Positions 35,693-42,834 of a stretch of DNA of 64,000 bases are shown piece by piece (within the stretch, counting starts at the first letter, position 1; each line of letters begins with the position of its first letter). This DNA comes from an uncultured Eubacteriales bacterium (GTDB lineage: Bacteria > Bacillota > Clostridia > Christensenellales > CAG-917), in contig URAF01000004.1 of NCBI GenBank assembly GCA_900545885.1, positions 62,001-126,000 on the forward strand. Reading direction: 5' to 3'. A program made the translations under genes and the position numbers. Under the pieces are notes generated by a model that saw only the letters and a list, made by a program, of their open reading frames with translations, was not told where the DNA came from and did no database searches.

Positions 35693-36249
35693 AAAACAGG
35701 CTTACCAGAAAAATAGCGTTGTCGGGGCTCTTCCTTGCGCTTGCGCTCATAGTATCCCTTCTGGAAAATATGTTGCCGCCCGTAATACCCGCTTTGCCGT
35801 ATGCAAAACTCGGACTGGGCAACGTGGTATTGCTCATGTGTTTCCTGACCCTCGGAGTAGGGGAAGGGTACGTCGTGCTTGTGCTCAAATGTTTGCTTGC
35901 CGCAGTCTTTGCGGGCAACTTTTCAATGCTTGTGTGGTCGTTGCCGTCGGCGGTTGTGGCTTACACTGCAATGGTGTTGCTTGCACGCACACGAATATTC
36001 TCGGTGGCAGGGCTTTCGACGGCGGGTGGAATGCTGCACAACGTGACGCAGATTGCCGTTGCAACGGGCGTTGTGGGCACGGCCGTTGCGGCATATTTGC
36101 CTTATATGATACTTGCGGGCGGTCTTGCCGGACTTGTTACGGGCGTTGTATGCCATTTCGTCATAGCCTTTTTCAAACGCAACGACCTTGCGGGCGGTGA
36201 AGATGTTTACGTCAGAGAACAGCGCGCCGAACTTTCGGACGAAGATTGA
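35689..36249 (+). CDS. Gx transporter / heptaprenyl diphosphate synthase component I family protein (EetB-like)
   Basis: A 186-residue integral membrane protein of the Hpre_diP_synt_I/Gx transporter family, with LENMLPPVIPALPYAKLGLGN as the family signature and about five helices. In Listeria the homologue (EetB) works with EetA in flavin-based extracellular electron transfer; the older annotation as a prenyl synthase subunit is probably a misnomer here. The GTG start lies within the EetA-like stop (GTGA). A charged C-terminal tail faces the cytoplasm. Confidence 0.85.
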   Translation: MKNRLTRKIALSGLFLALALIVSLLENMLPPVIPALPYAKLGLGNVVLLMCFLTLGVGEGYVVLVLKCLLAAVFAGNFSMLVWSLPSAVVAYTAMVLLARTRIFSVAGLSTAGGMLHNVTQIAVATGVVGTAVAAYLPYMILAGGLAGLVTGVVCHFVIAFFKRNDLAGGEDVYVREQRAELSDED

Positions 36250-36322
36250 AACGTAAAACAACACACGGCATAAATTCGGAACATTCTTTACACAAACGAA
36301 ACCGACAGATTGACGACAAAAC

Positions 36323-36347
36323 AAAACCCCGCTTTTGCGGGGTTTTT
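36323..36347. terminator. Intrinsic terminator, probably bidirectional
   Basis: Ten-bp stem AAAACCCCGC/GCGGGGTTTT with a TTTT loop, then T. It ends the EetA/EetB-like pair and can also stop the converging - strand gene at 36495. The stretch from 36348 to 36494 shows no gene. Confidence 0.9.
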
Positions 36348-36494
36348 ATTTCTGTTTGATTGTCAGGTTCGGAGTTCTGTTCGATTTGAATTGTACTTAA
36401 AATCCGACTTGGATTTTGAGTTAAAGTTTGACTTGGATTGCGGTTTGGATTACACCATTCGTTTAGACGGTGAAAGCCTTATGCGGAGTGCCTG

Positions 36495-36857
36495 TCAGGC
36501 TATGCGGTTAAGCGGTATGACGGCGCCGAAGAGCAGACACAGAATAAACATTACGGTTCCGATGAGGAACGCTATGACGCCGAACAGGAAAGAGAACTGC
36601 GCCATAGGGCGGTTGTGCAGAGCGGAGTTTGCCGACATTATTATTCCCGCAAAACTCAACGCAACGGCAAACGCGTTGAGGTAGGTTGCCGTCGTTATGA
36701 ACGGAGTGCCAGATGCGGGCACGGCGTTCGGGACGAAAAACATAATGAGAGGAACCACGGCAAGCACGAATGCCACCGCACTGAGACAGAACCCGATGAA
36801 AAGCACCGTTTTGCTGCCTTTCGGATTGGTATCCTCGAAACGTCTTTCTCTGCGCAT
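36495..36857 (-). CDS. Small membrane protein of unknown function
   Basis: A 120-residue protein with a charged N-terminus (RRERRFEDTNPKG) and about three hydrophobic helices. No family recognised. No ribosome binding site is seen; the promoter at 36864-36892 would start transcription at or very near the A of the ATG, suggesting a leaderless message. It lies alone between the EetB-like terminator and the murG operon. Confidence 0.62.
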   Translation of the reverse strand: MRRERRFEDTNPKGSKTVLFIGFCLSAVAFVLAVVPLIMFFVPNAVPASGTPFITTATYLNAFAVALSFAGIIMSANSALHNRPMAQFSFLFGVIAFLIGTVMFILCLLFGAVIPLNRIA

Positions 36858-36863
36858 ATTTTA

Positions 36864-36892
36864 AGTTTACCTTAAAAGTTTTGCGAAGTCAA
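36864..36892 (-). promoter_or_regulatory. Promoter of the 36495-36857 gene, leaderless type
   Basis: On the - strand TTGACT (36892-36887), a 17-base spacer and TAAACT (36869-36864). The expected start, seven bases on, is position 36857, the first base of the ATG. Confidence 0.62.
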
Positions 36893-36949
36893 CCGCATAC
36901 GCCTTTTCCCCGAAAGCAGGGGAAGATTGCGCGTGTTGTGACCTTTGGT

Positions 36950-38263
36950 TCAGGCGATGTTTACGGAGAGCAGGAAGCAGTCCGATTTGCCGAAATTCTG
37001 ATAGCATACGTCCTGCGCGTAAGCTGTGGAGAACGCTATATCGACAGAACCGCCGCGCACCGCCGCGGTCAGTTTTTCGACGTCCTGTGCGGGCAGAGAG
37101 ACCAACGACTTCAATTCGTCCGAACCGTCCAGCATATATATATCCGTGCTTTGGGCAAGCGACACGGCAAACAGTCTTGCGTCCTGCGAATTGCGCACGT
37201 ACAGAACCTTTCCGAAATTTACGGAGTTGGGTTTGGAAGATATGAGGTCAAGGTGCCTGCAATAGGTTTCGGTTACGCCGCTTCTTACAAGCGTAACGGA
37301 TATTCCGTCGCTGAAAATCACAGCTCCGTCAAGGCTTCCGAGCGCCGCGGACGCTTCCTGCGCGCCCTCCGCGTTCAGAACGGTAAGCACGCCGCCGTCC
37401 GCGGTTTTTCCTAGCATTGCATACGCCGTGCCTTCTTCGCCTGCAAGCGGAACAATTTGCAGCAATTCGGTGTTTGTATACACTTTTTGAACGTTAAATC
37501 CTTGTTTTTGTGTAAATCTGACTATTGCGACATTTCCTTCGGAAGTCGCTGTAAAGAGCAGAACGCCGCCCGCGACGGGGAATGTTTCGACCACGGAATG
37601 GTCTGTTTCGGGAAGGTAAAACGCGCTCTTTTCAAGTTGCATTCCTTCCGAAAGAACGGCGCATTTCAAGCCTTGCGTGTCCGTATAGAATATGTAGGTC
37701 GAAGTCCCTGCCGAGTATGCCGCGGCGGTGGTGAATTCGGGAAAATCCGCAAGTCCGTTTTGTCTGCCGTCCGCGTCGAAAAGGCGGAGTTTGTTGCCGT
37801 CGGAATGTTTTGTAAGCACCACGGTTCCGTCTGCCGTGAACTTGGAAAAGACAATGTCGCCTTTGTCCGCAAAACGCGTTACGGCGTTGAGTTGGCTGTC
37901 CGAGAAAACAGCGACGTAAAGTCCCTCGCCGCGACAGTCGAATTCCAGAGAATCGGAGGAGAAGAACATAAGCGTGCTTTGCGCCGTGAACACCGTTTCG
38001 CAAAACACGTCGTCGCCTTCGCCGCCCGCGTGCGCCACTTTCTGTCCGCCGTAACTTTGAGATACTCTCGGCAGAGTCGTATAGTAAGGCGGGTCGGGTT
38101 CGGGGTCTGGAACGGGGGTTTCGTTGCCGCCGCCGTCAGCCCCTGCGGACGCCTGTCCGCCGCCGTCGACGTATAGTGCGTCGTACATTATGTACGCTCC
38201 CACCGCTACGGTGCAGAGCAGAATTATTGCCAGCCATTTGGCTACCGTTTTTTGTCTTTGCAT
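36950..38263 (-). CDS. Membrane-anchored propeller-like protein of unknown function
   Basis: A 437-residue protein with a short basic start (MQRQKTVAKW), one membrane helix (KWLAIILLCTVAVGAYIM) and a Gly/Pro-rich linker with PDPEPDP. A large outer region of repeated four-strand-like units follows (many F-S-x-D, V-L-T, D-A-D-G patterns), suggesting a beta-propeller. ATG 38263 is chosen because GAGGTG lies five bases before it; the frame is open much further but that part overlaps murG. It overlaps the 3' end of murG by 22 bases, so it may be co-translated with a peptidoglycan enzyme. Confidence 0.72.
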   Translation of the reverse strand: MQRQKTVAKWLAIILLCTVAVGAYIMYDALYVDGGGQASAGADGGGNETPVPDPEPDPPYYTTLPRVSQSYGGQKVAHAGGEGDDVFCETVFTAQSTLMFFSSDSLEFDCRGEGLYVAVFSDSQLNAVTRFADKGDIVFSKFTADGTVVLTKHSDGNKLRLFDADGRQNGLADFPEFTTAAAYSAGTSTYIFYTDTQGLKCAVLSEGMQLEKSAFYLPETDHSVVETFPVAGGVLLFTATSEGNVAIVRFTQKQGFNVQKVYTNTELLQIVPLAGEEGTAYAMLGKTADGGVLTVLNAEGAQEASAALGSLDGAVIFSDGISVTLVRSGVTETYCRHLDLISSKPNSVNFGKVLYVRNSQDARLFAVSLAQSTDIYMLDGSDELKSLVSLPAQDVEKLTAAVRGGSVDIAFSTAYAQDVCYQNFGKSDCFLLSVNIA

Positions 38264-39309
38264 TTCACACCTCGCCGCATTGTAACATCGGCGATGTATG
38301 CAATTTTTCCGTTTGCGTCGCAGGATATACTCTTCATCGGAGCGGACTCCATACATTTTTTGACGGCAGGGTAAAGTCGGTGTATAAATTTGTCGTCTTG
38401 TACAAGAACGGACGCTCCGAATTTCCTTGCAAGTTCGGCGTTGGGTATCTGGTCGCCGCGCGATACGCCTTTGGGCAGGGGTACGACGATTGCGCGTTTG
38501 CCGAGTGCGGCAAGTTCGGCAACGGCGGTTGCTCCCGCTCGAGAAAGAACCGCGTCCGCCGCGGCGTAAAGACTGCCCATATCGTCGGAGTATTCGAGAG
38601 GGATATATTTTTCCGAGCGCGGCGGCAAGCCTTCGGTTTTGCCTTTGCCAGTTATGTGGATTATCGTACACAGTCGAACAAGCGACGGCAGTACCGTGGC
38701 AACCGCTTCGTTCATTGCCTGCGCGCCGCTGCTTCCGCCGACGACAAGCAAAACCTTTTCGCGCGGAGATATACCGAGTTTTCTGCGTTCGGCGGCTCCG
38801 TCCTTGCAGAACAGCTCTTCGCGGACTGGCATTCCGACAAATTCGCCGAAGTTCACGTCGGGATATGCCGTCAGAACTTTGGCTCCAAGCGATTTTGCTA
38901 TGCGGTTGGAGATGCCGAGCGTTGAGTCGGACTCGTGGCATATGACGGGAATTTTCAGGCTGTGCGCCGCAAGTACGAAGGGTAGGGCTGCAAATCCGCC
39001 TTTTGAAAACACGACGTCGGGTTTTTGTTCTTCGAGTATCTTTTGCGCTTGTTTTTTCCCTGCGGACAGAACCCGCGGAATGGTCAGGTTGTTTTTCATC
39101 GCGGCGGGCGACGCGGAACGTACGAGTTTTACGCAGGGTACGCCGAAAAATTCAAGTCGGTTTACCTTTGCTATGCGCGCTTCCGCGCTTTCGCCTTCCG
39201 CTCCTCCGTATATGACGTCGAAACCGCGTCGTTCAAGCGCGGGTATGAGTGCGATGTTAGGGTAAATATGGCCGCCCGTGCCGCCTCCCGTAAGCAAAAT
39301 TTTTTTCAT
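38242..39309 (-). CDS. murG: UDP-N-acetylglucosamine transferase MurG
   Basis: Adds GlcNAc to lipid I to make lipid II, at the inner face of the membrane. The 355-residue protein has the GT28 N-terminal loop TGGGTGGHIYP, FSKGGFAALPFV, the HESDSTLGISNR motif and GGSSGAQAMNE in the C-terminal half. The start is set at the ATG with GGGAGA five bases upstream; the longer frame runs back toward the divergent promoter region. murG normally lies in the division/cell-wall (dcw) cluster; here it is isolated with a membrane protein of unknown function. Confidence 0.93.
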   Translation of the reverse strand: MKKILLTGGGTGGHIYPNIALIPALERRGFDVIYGGAEGESAEARIAKVNRLEFFGVPCVKLVRSASPAAMKNNLTIPRVLSAGKKQAQKILEEQKPDVVFSKGGFAALPFVLAAHSLKIPVICHESDSTLGISNRIAKSLGAKVLTAYPDVNFGEFVGMPVREELFCKDGAAERRKLGISPREKVLLVVGGSSGAQAMNEAVATVLPSLVRLCTIIHITGKGKTEGLPPRSEKYIPLEYSDDMGSLYAAADAVLSRAGATAVAELAALGKRAIVVPLPKGVSRGDQIPNAELARKFGASVLVQDDKFIHRLYPAVKKCMESAPMKSISCDANGKIAYIADVTMRRGVKCKDKKR

Positions 39310-39375
39310 ATAATCTCCCTTTGCGCGACGGGATTTGCGCCGCGCTATCATAGTATGCCCGAAAAAATATTTAGT

Positions 39376-39404
39376 TTGCATTTTGCGTATATGCGTGTTA
39401 AGAT
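39376..39404 (+). promoter_or_regulatory. Promoter of the alpha/beta hydrolase gene
   Basis: TTGCAT (39376-39381), 17-base spacer, TAAGAT (39399-39404) with an extended TGT before the -10. It lies in the 128-base divergent region shared with murG. Confidence 0.6.
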
Positions 39405-39437
39405 AAGTTTACTGACAACAAAAAAGGCGGGAGTATT

Positions 39438-40358
39438 ATGAAAAACGAAAAGTTTACAAGTTTTGACGGCACGGTTTTGCAGTGCTATCTCTGGAACGAC
39501 GTCAAGAATCCCAAAGGCGTTGTGCAGATTTCTCACGGTATGGCGGAACACGCAAGAAGATACGACAATTTCGCCACTTTCCTCAACCGCAACGGATACA
39601 TAGTTTACGCCGACGACCACCGTGCGCACGGGCTTACCAGCACCAAGCAGAGCACAAAAGGCGTGAAAGGTTACCATAAAGGCGACATCTACATGGACAC
39701 CGTGAAAGACGAAATCGCAATCACGGACTATCTTGCCGAAAAATACGGTCTGCCCGTTGTGTATCTCGGTCACAGCTACGGCAGTATGCTCGGTCAGAGA
39801 TACATCGAAATGCCCAACAAATCCTGCGGAGCGGTGTTGTGCGGGTCTGCGAACATGAAAGGCGCGGTGCTCGGACTCGGTTCGTCGATAGCGAACATGC
39901 AGTACGCGTTGCTCGGCGGCGAAAAGGAAGGCAAACTTCTCAACAGCCTGAGTTTCGGTTCGTATAACGCAAAGTTCAAAAAGGACAAAACTCCTTTTGC
40001 GTGGCTGTCCCGCGATAAGGAACAGGTCAAGAAATACATCTTCGACGAGCAGTGCGGATACACGATGTCGATAGCCTTCTTTAAGTTCTTCTTCCAAGGG
40101 CTCAAATCCTCTTACAAGAGCGACAATCTCGCAGGTATCGACAAGAACAAACCCATTGCAATTTTCTCGGGTGCGCAAGACCCCGTCGGTGGAGCGGGCA
40201 AACTCGTCAAAAAGCTGTACGATATGTACAAGAACCTCGGCGTCAAAGACGTCACGATGAAACTTTACGACGGCGCGCGTCACGAAATTCTGAACGAAAC
40301 CAACAACGCCGAAGTTTACGCCGATTTCCTCGCCGCAATCGAGAAAATGACGAAGTAA
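39438..40358 (+). CDS. Alpha/beta hydrolase, monoacylglycerol lipase/lysophospholipase-like
   Basis: A 306-residue serine hydrolase of the Hydrolase_4 type. The nucleophile elbow is GHSYGS, the oxyanion region is ISHGMAEHARRY, an Asp is supplied by SGAQDPVG and the histidine by GARHEILNE. HxHG-like ADDHRAHG is typical of monoglyceride lipases and PldB-like proteins. No signal peptide, so the substrate is intracellular or membrane lipid. GCGGGAG precedes the ATG. Confidence 0.88.
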   Translation: MKNEKFTSFDGTVLQCYLWNDVKNPKGVVQISHGMAEHARRYDNFATFLNRNGYIVYADDHRAHGLTSTKQSTKGVKGYHKGDIYMDTVKDEIAITDYLAEKYGLPVVYLGHSYGSMLGQRYIEMPNKSCGAVLCGSANMKGAVLGLGSSIANMQYALLGGEKEGKLLNSLSFGSYNAKFKKDKTPFAWLSRDKEQVKKYIFDEQCGYTMSIAFFKFFFQGLKSSYKSDNLAGIDKNKPIAIFSGAQDPVGGAGKLVKKLYDMYKNLGVKDVTMKLYDGARHEILNETNNAEVYADFLAAIEKMTK

Positions 40359-40387
40359 CAAACACGGAGAATTAAACCGATTTGACG

Positions 40388-40416
40388 AAGGGAGCGCGAA
40401 CCGCGCTTCCTTTTTT
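40388..40416 (+). terminator. Intrinsic terminator after the hydrolase gene
   Basis: Eleven-bp stem 40388-40398/40402-40412 (one G-U pair, GGAGCGCG with CGCGCTTCC core), loop AAC, T-run 40411-40416. Between it and the parE promoter lies about 180 bases of A/T-rich DNA without a gene. Confidence 0.88.
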
Positions 40417-40595
40417 ATGTCCGTAACCGTGATTTATCGGATTGTTGCGTCGCGGAAGATTGCGGCATTTTACATTGTCGGTTTGAAAATTCTGCGCTGT
40501 TTGCGTAATGTAATATGCGCTGTTTGCGTAAGGGAAATTATATTCATAAATTGTAGAAAAATATGTTTCAAACACTTTTATTGCGCTAGATGTTG

Positions 40596-40604
40596 TGGTA
40601 TAAT
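40596..40604 (+). promoter_or_regulatory. Extended -10 promoter of parE
   Basis: TGG-TATAAT with the -10 at 40599-40604; no clear -35. The leader of about 105 bases to the parE ATG is rich in GCGC/CGCG and could fold, but no known riboswitch was recognised. Confidence 0.58.
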
Positions 40605-40716
40605 CAATTATATTTGTTTTGCGCACACAACGCGCGTCGCGTGCACGGGGGATGTTTTTTACGGTTGTCGGTGCGGCGTGCTTGCGGTAATTCGAAATCT
40701 GACACAAGGAATACAT

Positions 40717-42675
40717 ATGGCAAATCACGAATACAAAGCAGGTGATATCAGGGTCCTCGAAGGGCTTGACGCGGTCAGAAAACGTCCGGGTATGTACATC
40801 GGTACCACGGGCGCGAAAGGCATGCATCACATTCTTTGGGAAATCATCGACAACAGCGTCGACGAAGTCGCAAACGGTTTCGGCGACACCGTTACAATCG
40901 AGCTTCTCGAAGACAACGTGGCACGGGTCAGCGACAACGGCAGAGGTATCCCCGTAGACAAGCACCCCAAACTCAAAATCAGCGGTGTTGAAGTCGTTTT
41001 CACGCAGCTGCACGCGGGTGCGAAGTTCGACAGCGGTCAGTACGCTTATTCGGGCGGTCTGCACGGCGTGGGCGCGTCCGTCACAAACGCGCTTTCTGAA
41101 TGGCTTACCGTCGACGTCAAACGCGACGGACACCTTTACCGCGCCGAGTTCTGGTCGCCGCAGGTCGGCGGCAAAATCAAAAGCGGCGTCGTCAAAACTC
41201 CGCTTACGCTCATCGGCAAAACCAAAGAGAAAGGCTCTACCGTTACGTTCAAGCCCGACGAAAGAGTGTTCGGGACGGAAAAGTTTTCCTATTCGGTCAT
41301 TGCGCAGAGAATGCGCGAAGTCGCATACCTCAACAAAGGCATAACAATCAAACTTCTCGACAGCCGTCTTCCTCTTGCCGGCGGAACGGAAAAAAACGAT
41401 ACGTTCTGCTATAAGGGCGGCATTGCCGATTACGTTCAGTACCTCAACGAGGGCAGAACGGTTCTTTACGACAAACCACTTTACGTCGAGGCAAAAGAAG
41501 AGCATTTCGAAGTCGCGGTCGCAATTCAGCACACCGACGGATACGCCGAAAACATCTATTCGTACGTCAACAGCATTCCGACAGCCGAAGGCGGTACGCA
41601 CGAGGCGGGTTTCAAGTCGGCGGTCACGAGAGTGTTCAACGATTTTGCGAGAAAGAACAACATTCTCAAAGAAAAACAGGCAAACCTGCTCGGCGAGGAT
41701 TTCCGCGAAGGTATGGTTGCGGTTATAACCGTCAAAATGCAGAACGTTCAGTTCGAAGGACAGACCAAAGGCAAACTCGGCAACCCCGAAGTCAAGGGCA
41801 AGGTCGAAGCGCTCGTCAGCGAAAGGCTGGAAGCGTTGATTGCGATGAGAGGGTTCAAGTCCGCGGCGGAGAAAATCGTTAATAAGGCAATGGGAGCCGC
41901 GAAGTCCAGAGAGGCCGCAAAACGCGCAAAAGACATCGCTCGTCAGCAGAACAAACTCAACGGGCTCAACCTCGTCGGAAAACTCAGCAGCTGCACGGGA
42001 AGAAACGCGGCAATAAACGAACTGTTCATAGTCGAGGGCGACAGTGCGGGCGGAAGTGCGAAACAGGCGCGCGACAGGAGTTTTCAGGCAATTCTGCCGC
42101 TCCGCGGCAAGCCGCTCAACGTTGAAAAGGCACCGCTTGAAAAAATCCTTGCAAACGAAGAAATTTCCACAATCATCAGTGCGCTCGGTACGGGTATCGA
42201 ACCTTCCTTCAACATCGAGGATTTGAAGTACGACAAAGTCATAATCCTTGCGGACGCAGACCAGGACGGCGCGCATATAAGAGCGTTGTTGCTCACGTTC
42301 TTCTTCCGCTATATGCGTCAGCTCATCACGGAAGGGCACGTTTATATCGGAATGCCTCCTCTTTACAAAATGCAGAAAAAGGACGAAGTCAAGTATTACT
42401 ACGACGACGCCGCACTCGAAGAGGGCAGAAAAGAGATGGGCAAGACCGCGTTGTTGCAGCGTTTCAAGGGATTGGGCGAAATGAACCCCGAACAGCTTTG
42501 GGACACCACTATGGATCCCGCTCACCGTGCGCTTACACGCGTTACGATTGAAGACGCGGCGGCGGCGGACAAACGCATAACCGTGCTTATGGGCGACGAC
42601 AGCGCGATAAGAAAGGATTATATCTACCAGTACGCGGACTTTAACAGAGTGGACAATTTCGAAGTGGCGGAATAA
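40717..42675 (+). CDS. parE: DNA topoisomerase IV subunit B
   Basis: ATPase subunit of a type IIA topoisomerase, 652 residues. GHKL motifs EIIDNSVDEVANG, DNGRGIPV and GGLHGVGASVTNALS; TOPRIM VEGDSAGGSAKQ and ADADQDGAHI; C-terminal KGLGEMNPEQLW. GyrB and ParE look alike; ParE is chosen because the partner A subunit downstream lacks the GyrA box. ATG 40717 follows AAGGAATAC; the frame is open upstream but without a start site in the transcript. Some gyrB must exist elsewhere in the genome if this call is right. Confidence 0.85.
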   Translation: MANHEYKAGDIRVLEGLDAVRKRPGMYIGTTGAKGMHHILWEIIDNSVDEVANGFGDTVTIELLEDNVARVSDNGRGIPVDKHPKLKISGVEVVFTQLHAGAKFDSGQYAYSGGLHGVGASVTNALSEWLTVDVKRDGHLYRAEFWSPQVGGKIKSGVVKTPLTLIGKTKEKGSTVTFKPDERVFGTEKFSYSVIAQRMREVAYLNKGITIKLLDSRLPLAGGTEKNDTFCYKGGIADYVQYLNEGRTVLYDKPLYVEAKEEHFEVAVAIQHTDGYAENIYSYVNSIPTAEGGTHEAGFKSAVTRVFNDFARKNNILKEKQANLLGEDFREGMVAVITVKMQNVQFEGQTKGKLGNPEVKGKVEALVSERLEALIAMRGFKSAAEKIVNKAMGAAKSREAAKRAKDIARQQNKLNGLNLVGKLSSCTGRNAAINELFIVEGDSAGGSAKQARDRSFQAILPLRGKPLNVEKAPLEKILANEEISTIISALGTGIEPSFNIEDLKYDKVIILADADQDGAHIRALLLTFFFRYMRQLITEGHVYIGMPPLYKMQKKDEVKYYYDDAALEEGRKEMGKTALLQRFKGLGEMNPEQLWDTTMDPAHRALTRVTIEDAAAADKRITVLMGDDSAIRKDYIYQYADFNRVDNFEVAE

Positions 42676-42834
42676 CCTTCCGTCTGCGGTTGCGGGGAAA
42701 CCGGCAACGGACTTTGAAAGGGTAATGCGTATACAATTCAATCGTGTAAACAATTTCACTCCGCGTGTCGGACGACGTCATAACGGTTCGGTGCGCAGGG
42801 GATAAACAATAGGGCGCAAGCCCCAAACGGAATT

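Noticed and set aside
38264..38941. Upstream extension of the propeller-like protein inside murG
   Set aside because: Arg-rich antisense-like composition; the membrane anchor and ribosome binding site place the start at 38263.
40372..42759. A 795-codon open frame on the - strand opposite parE
   Set aside because: Shadow of the topoisomerase gene; composition is not protein-like.
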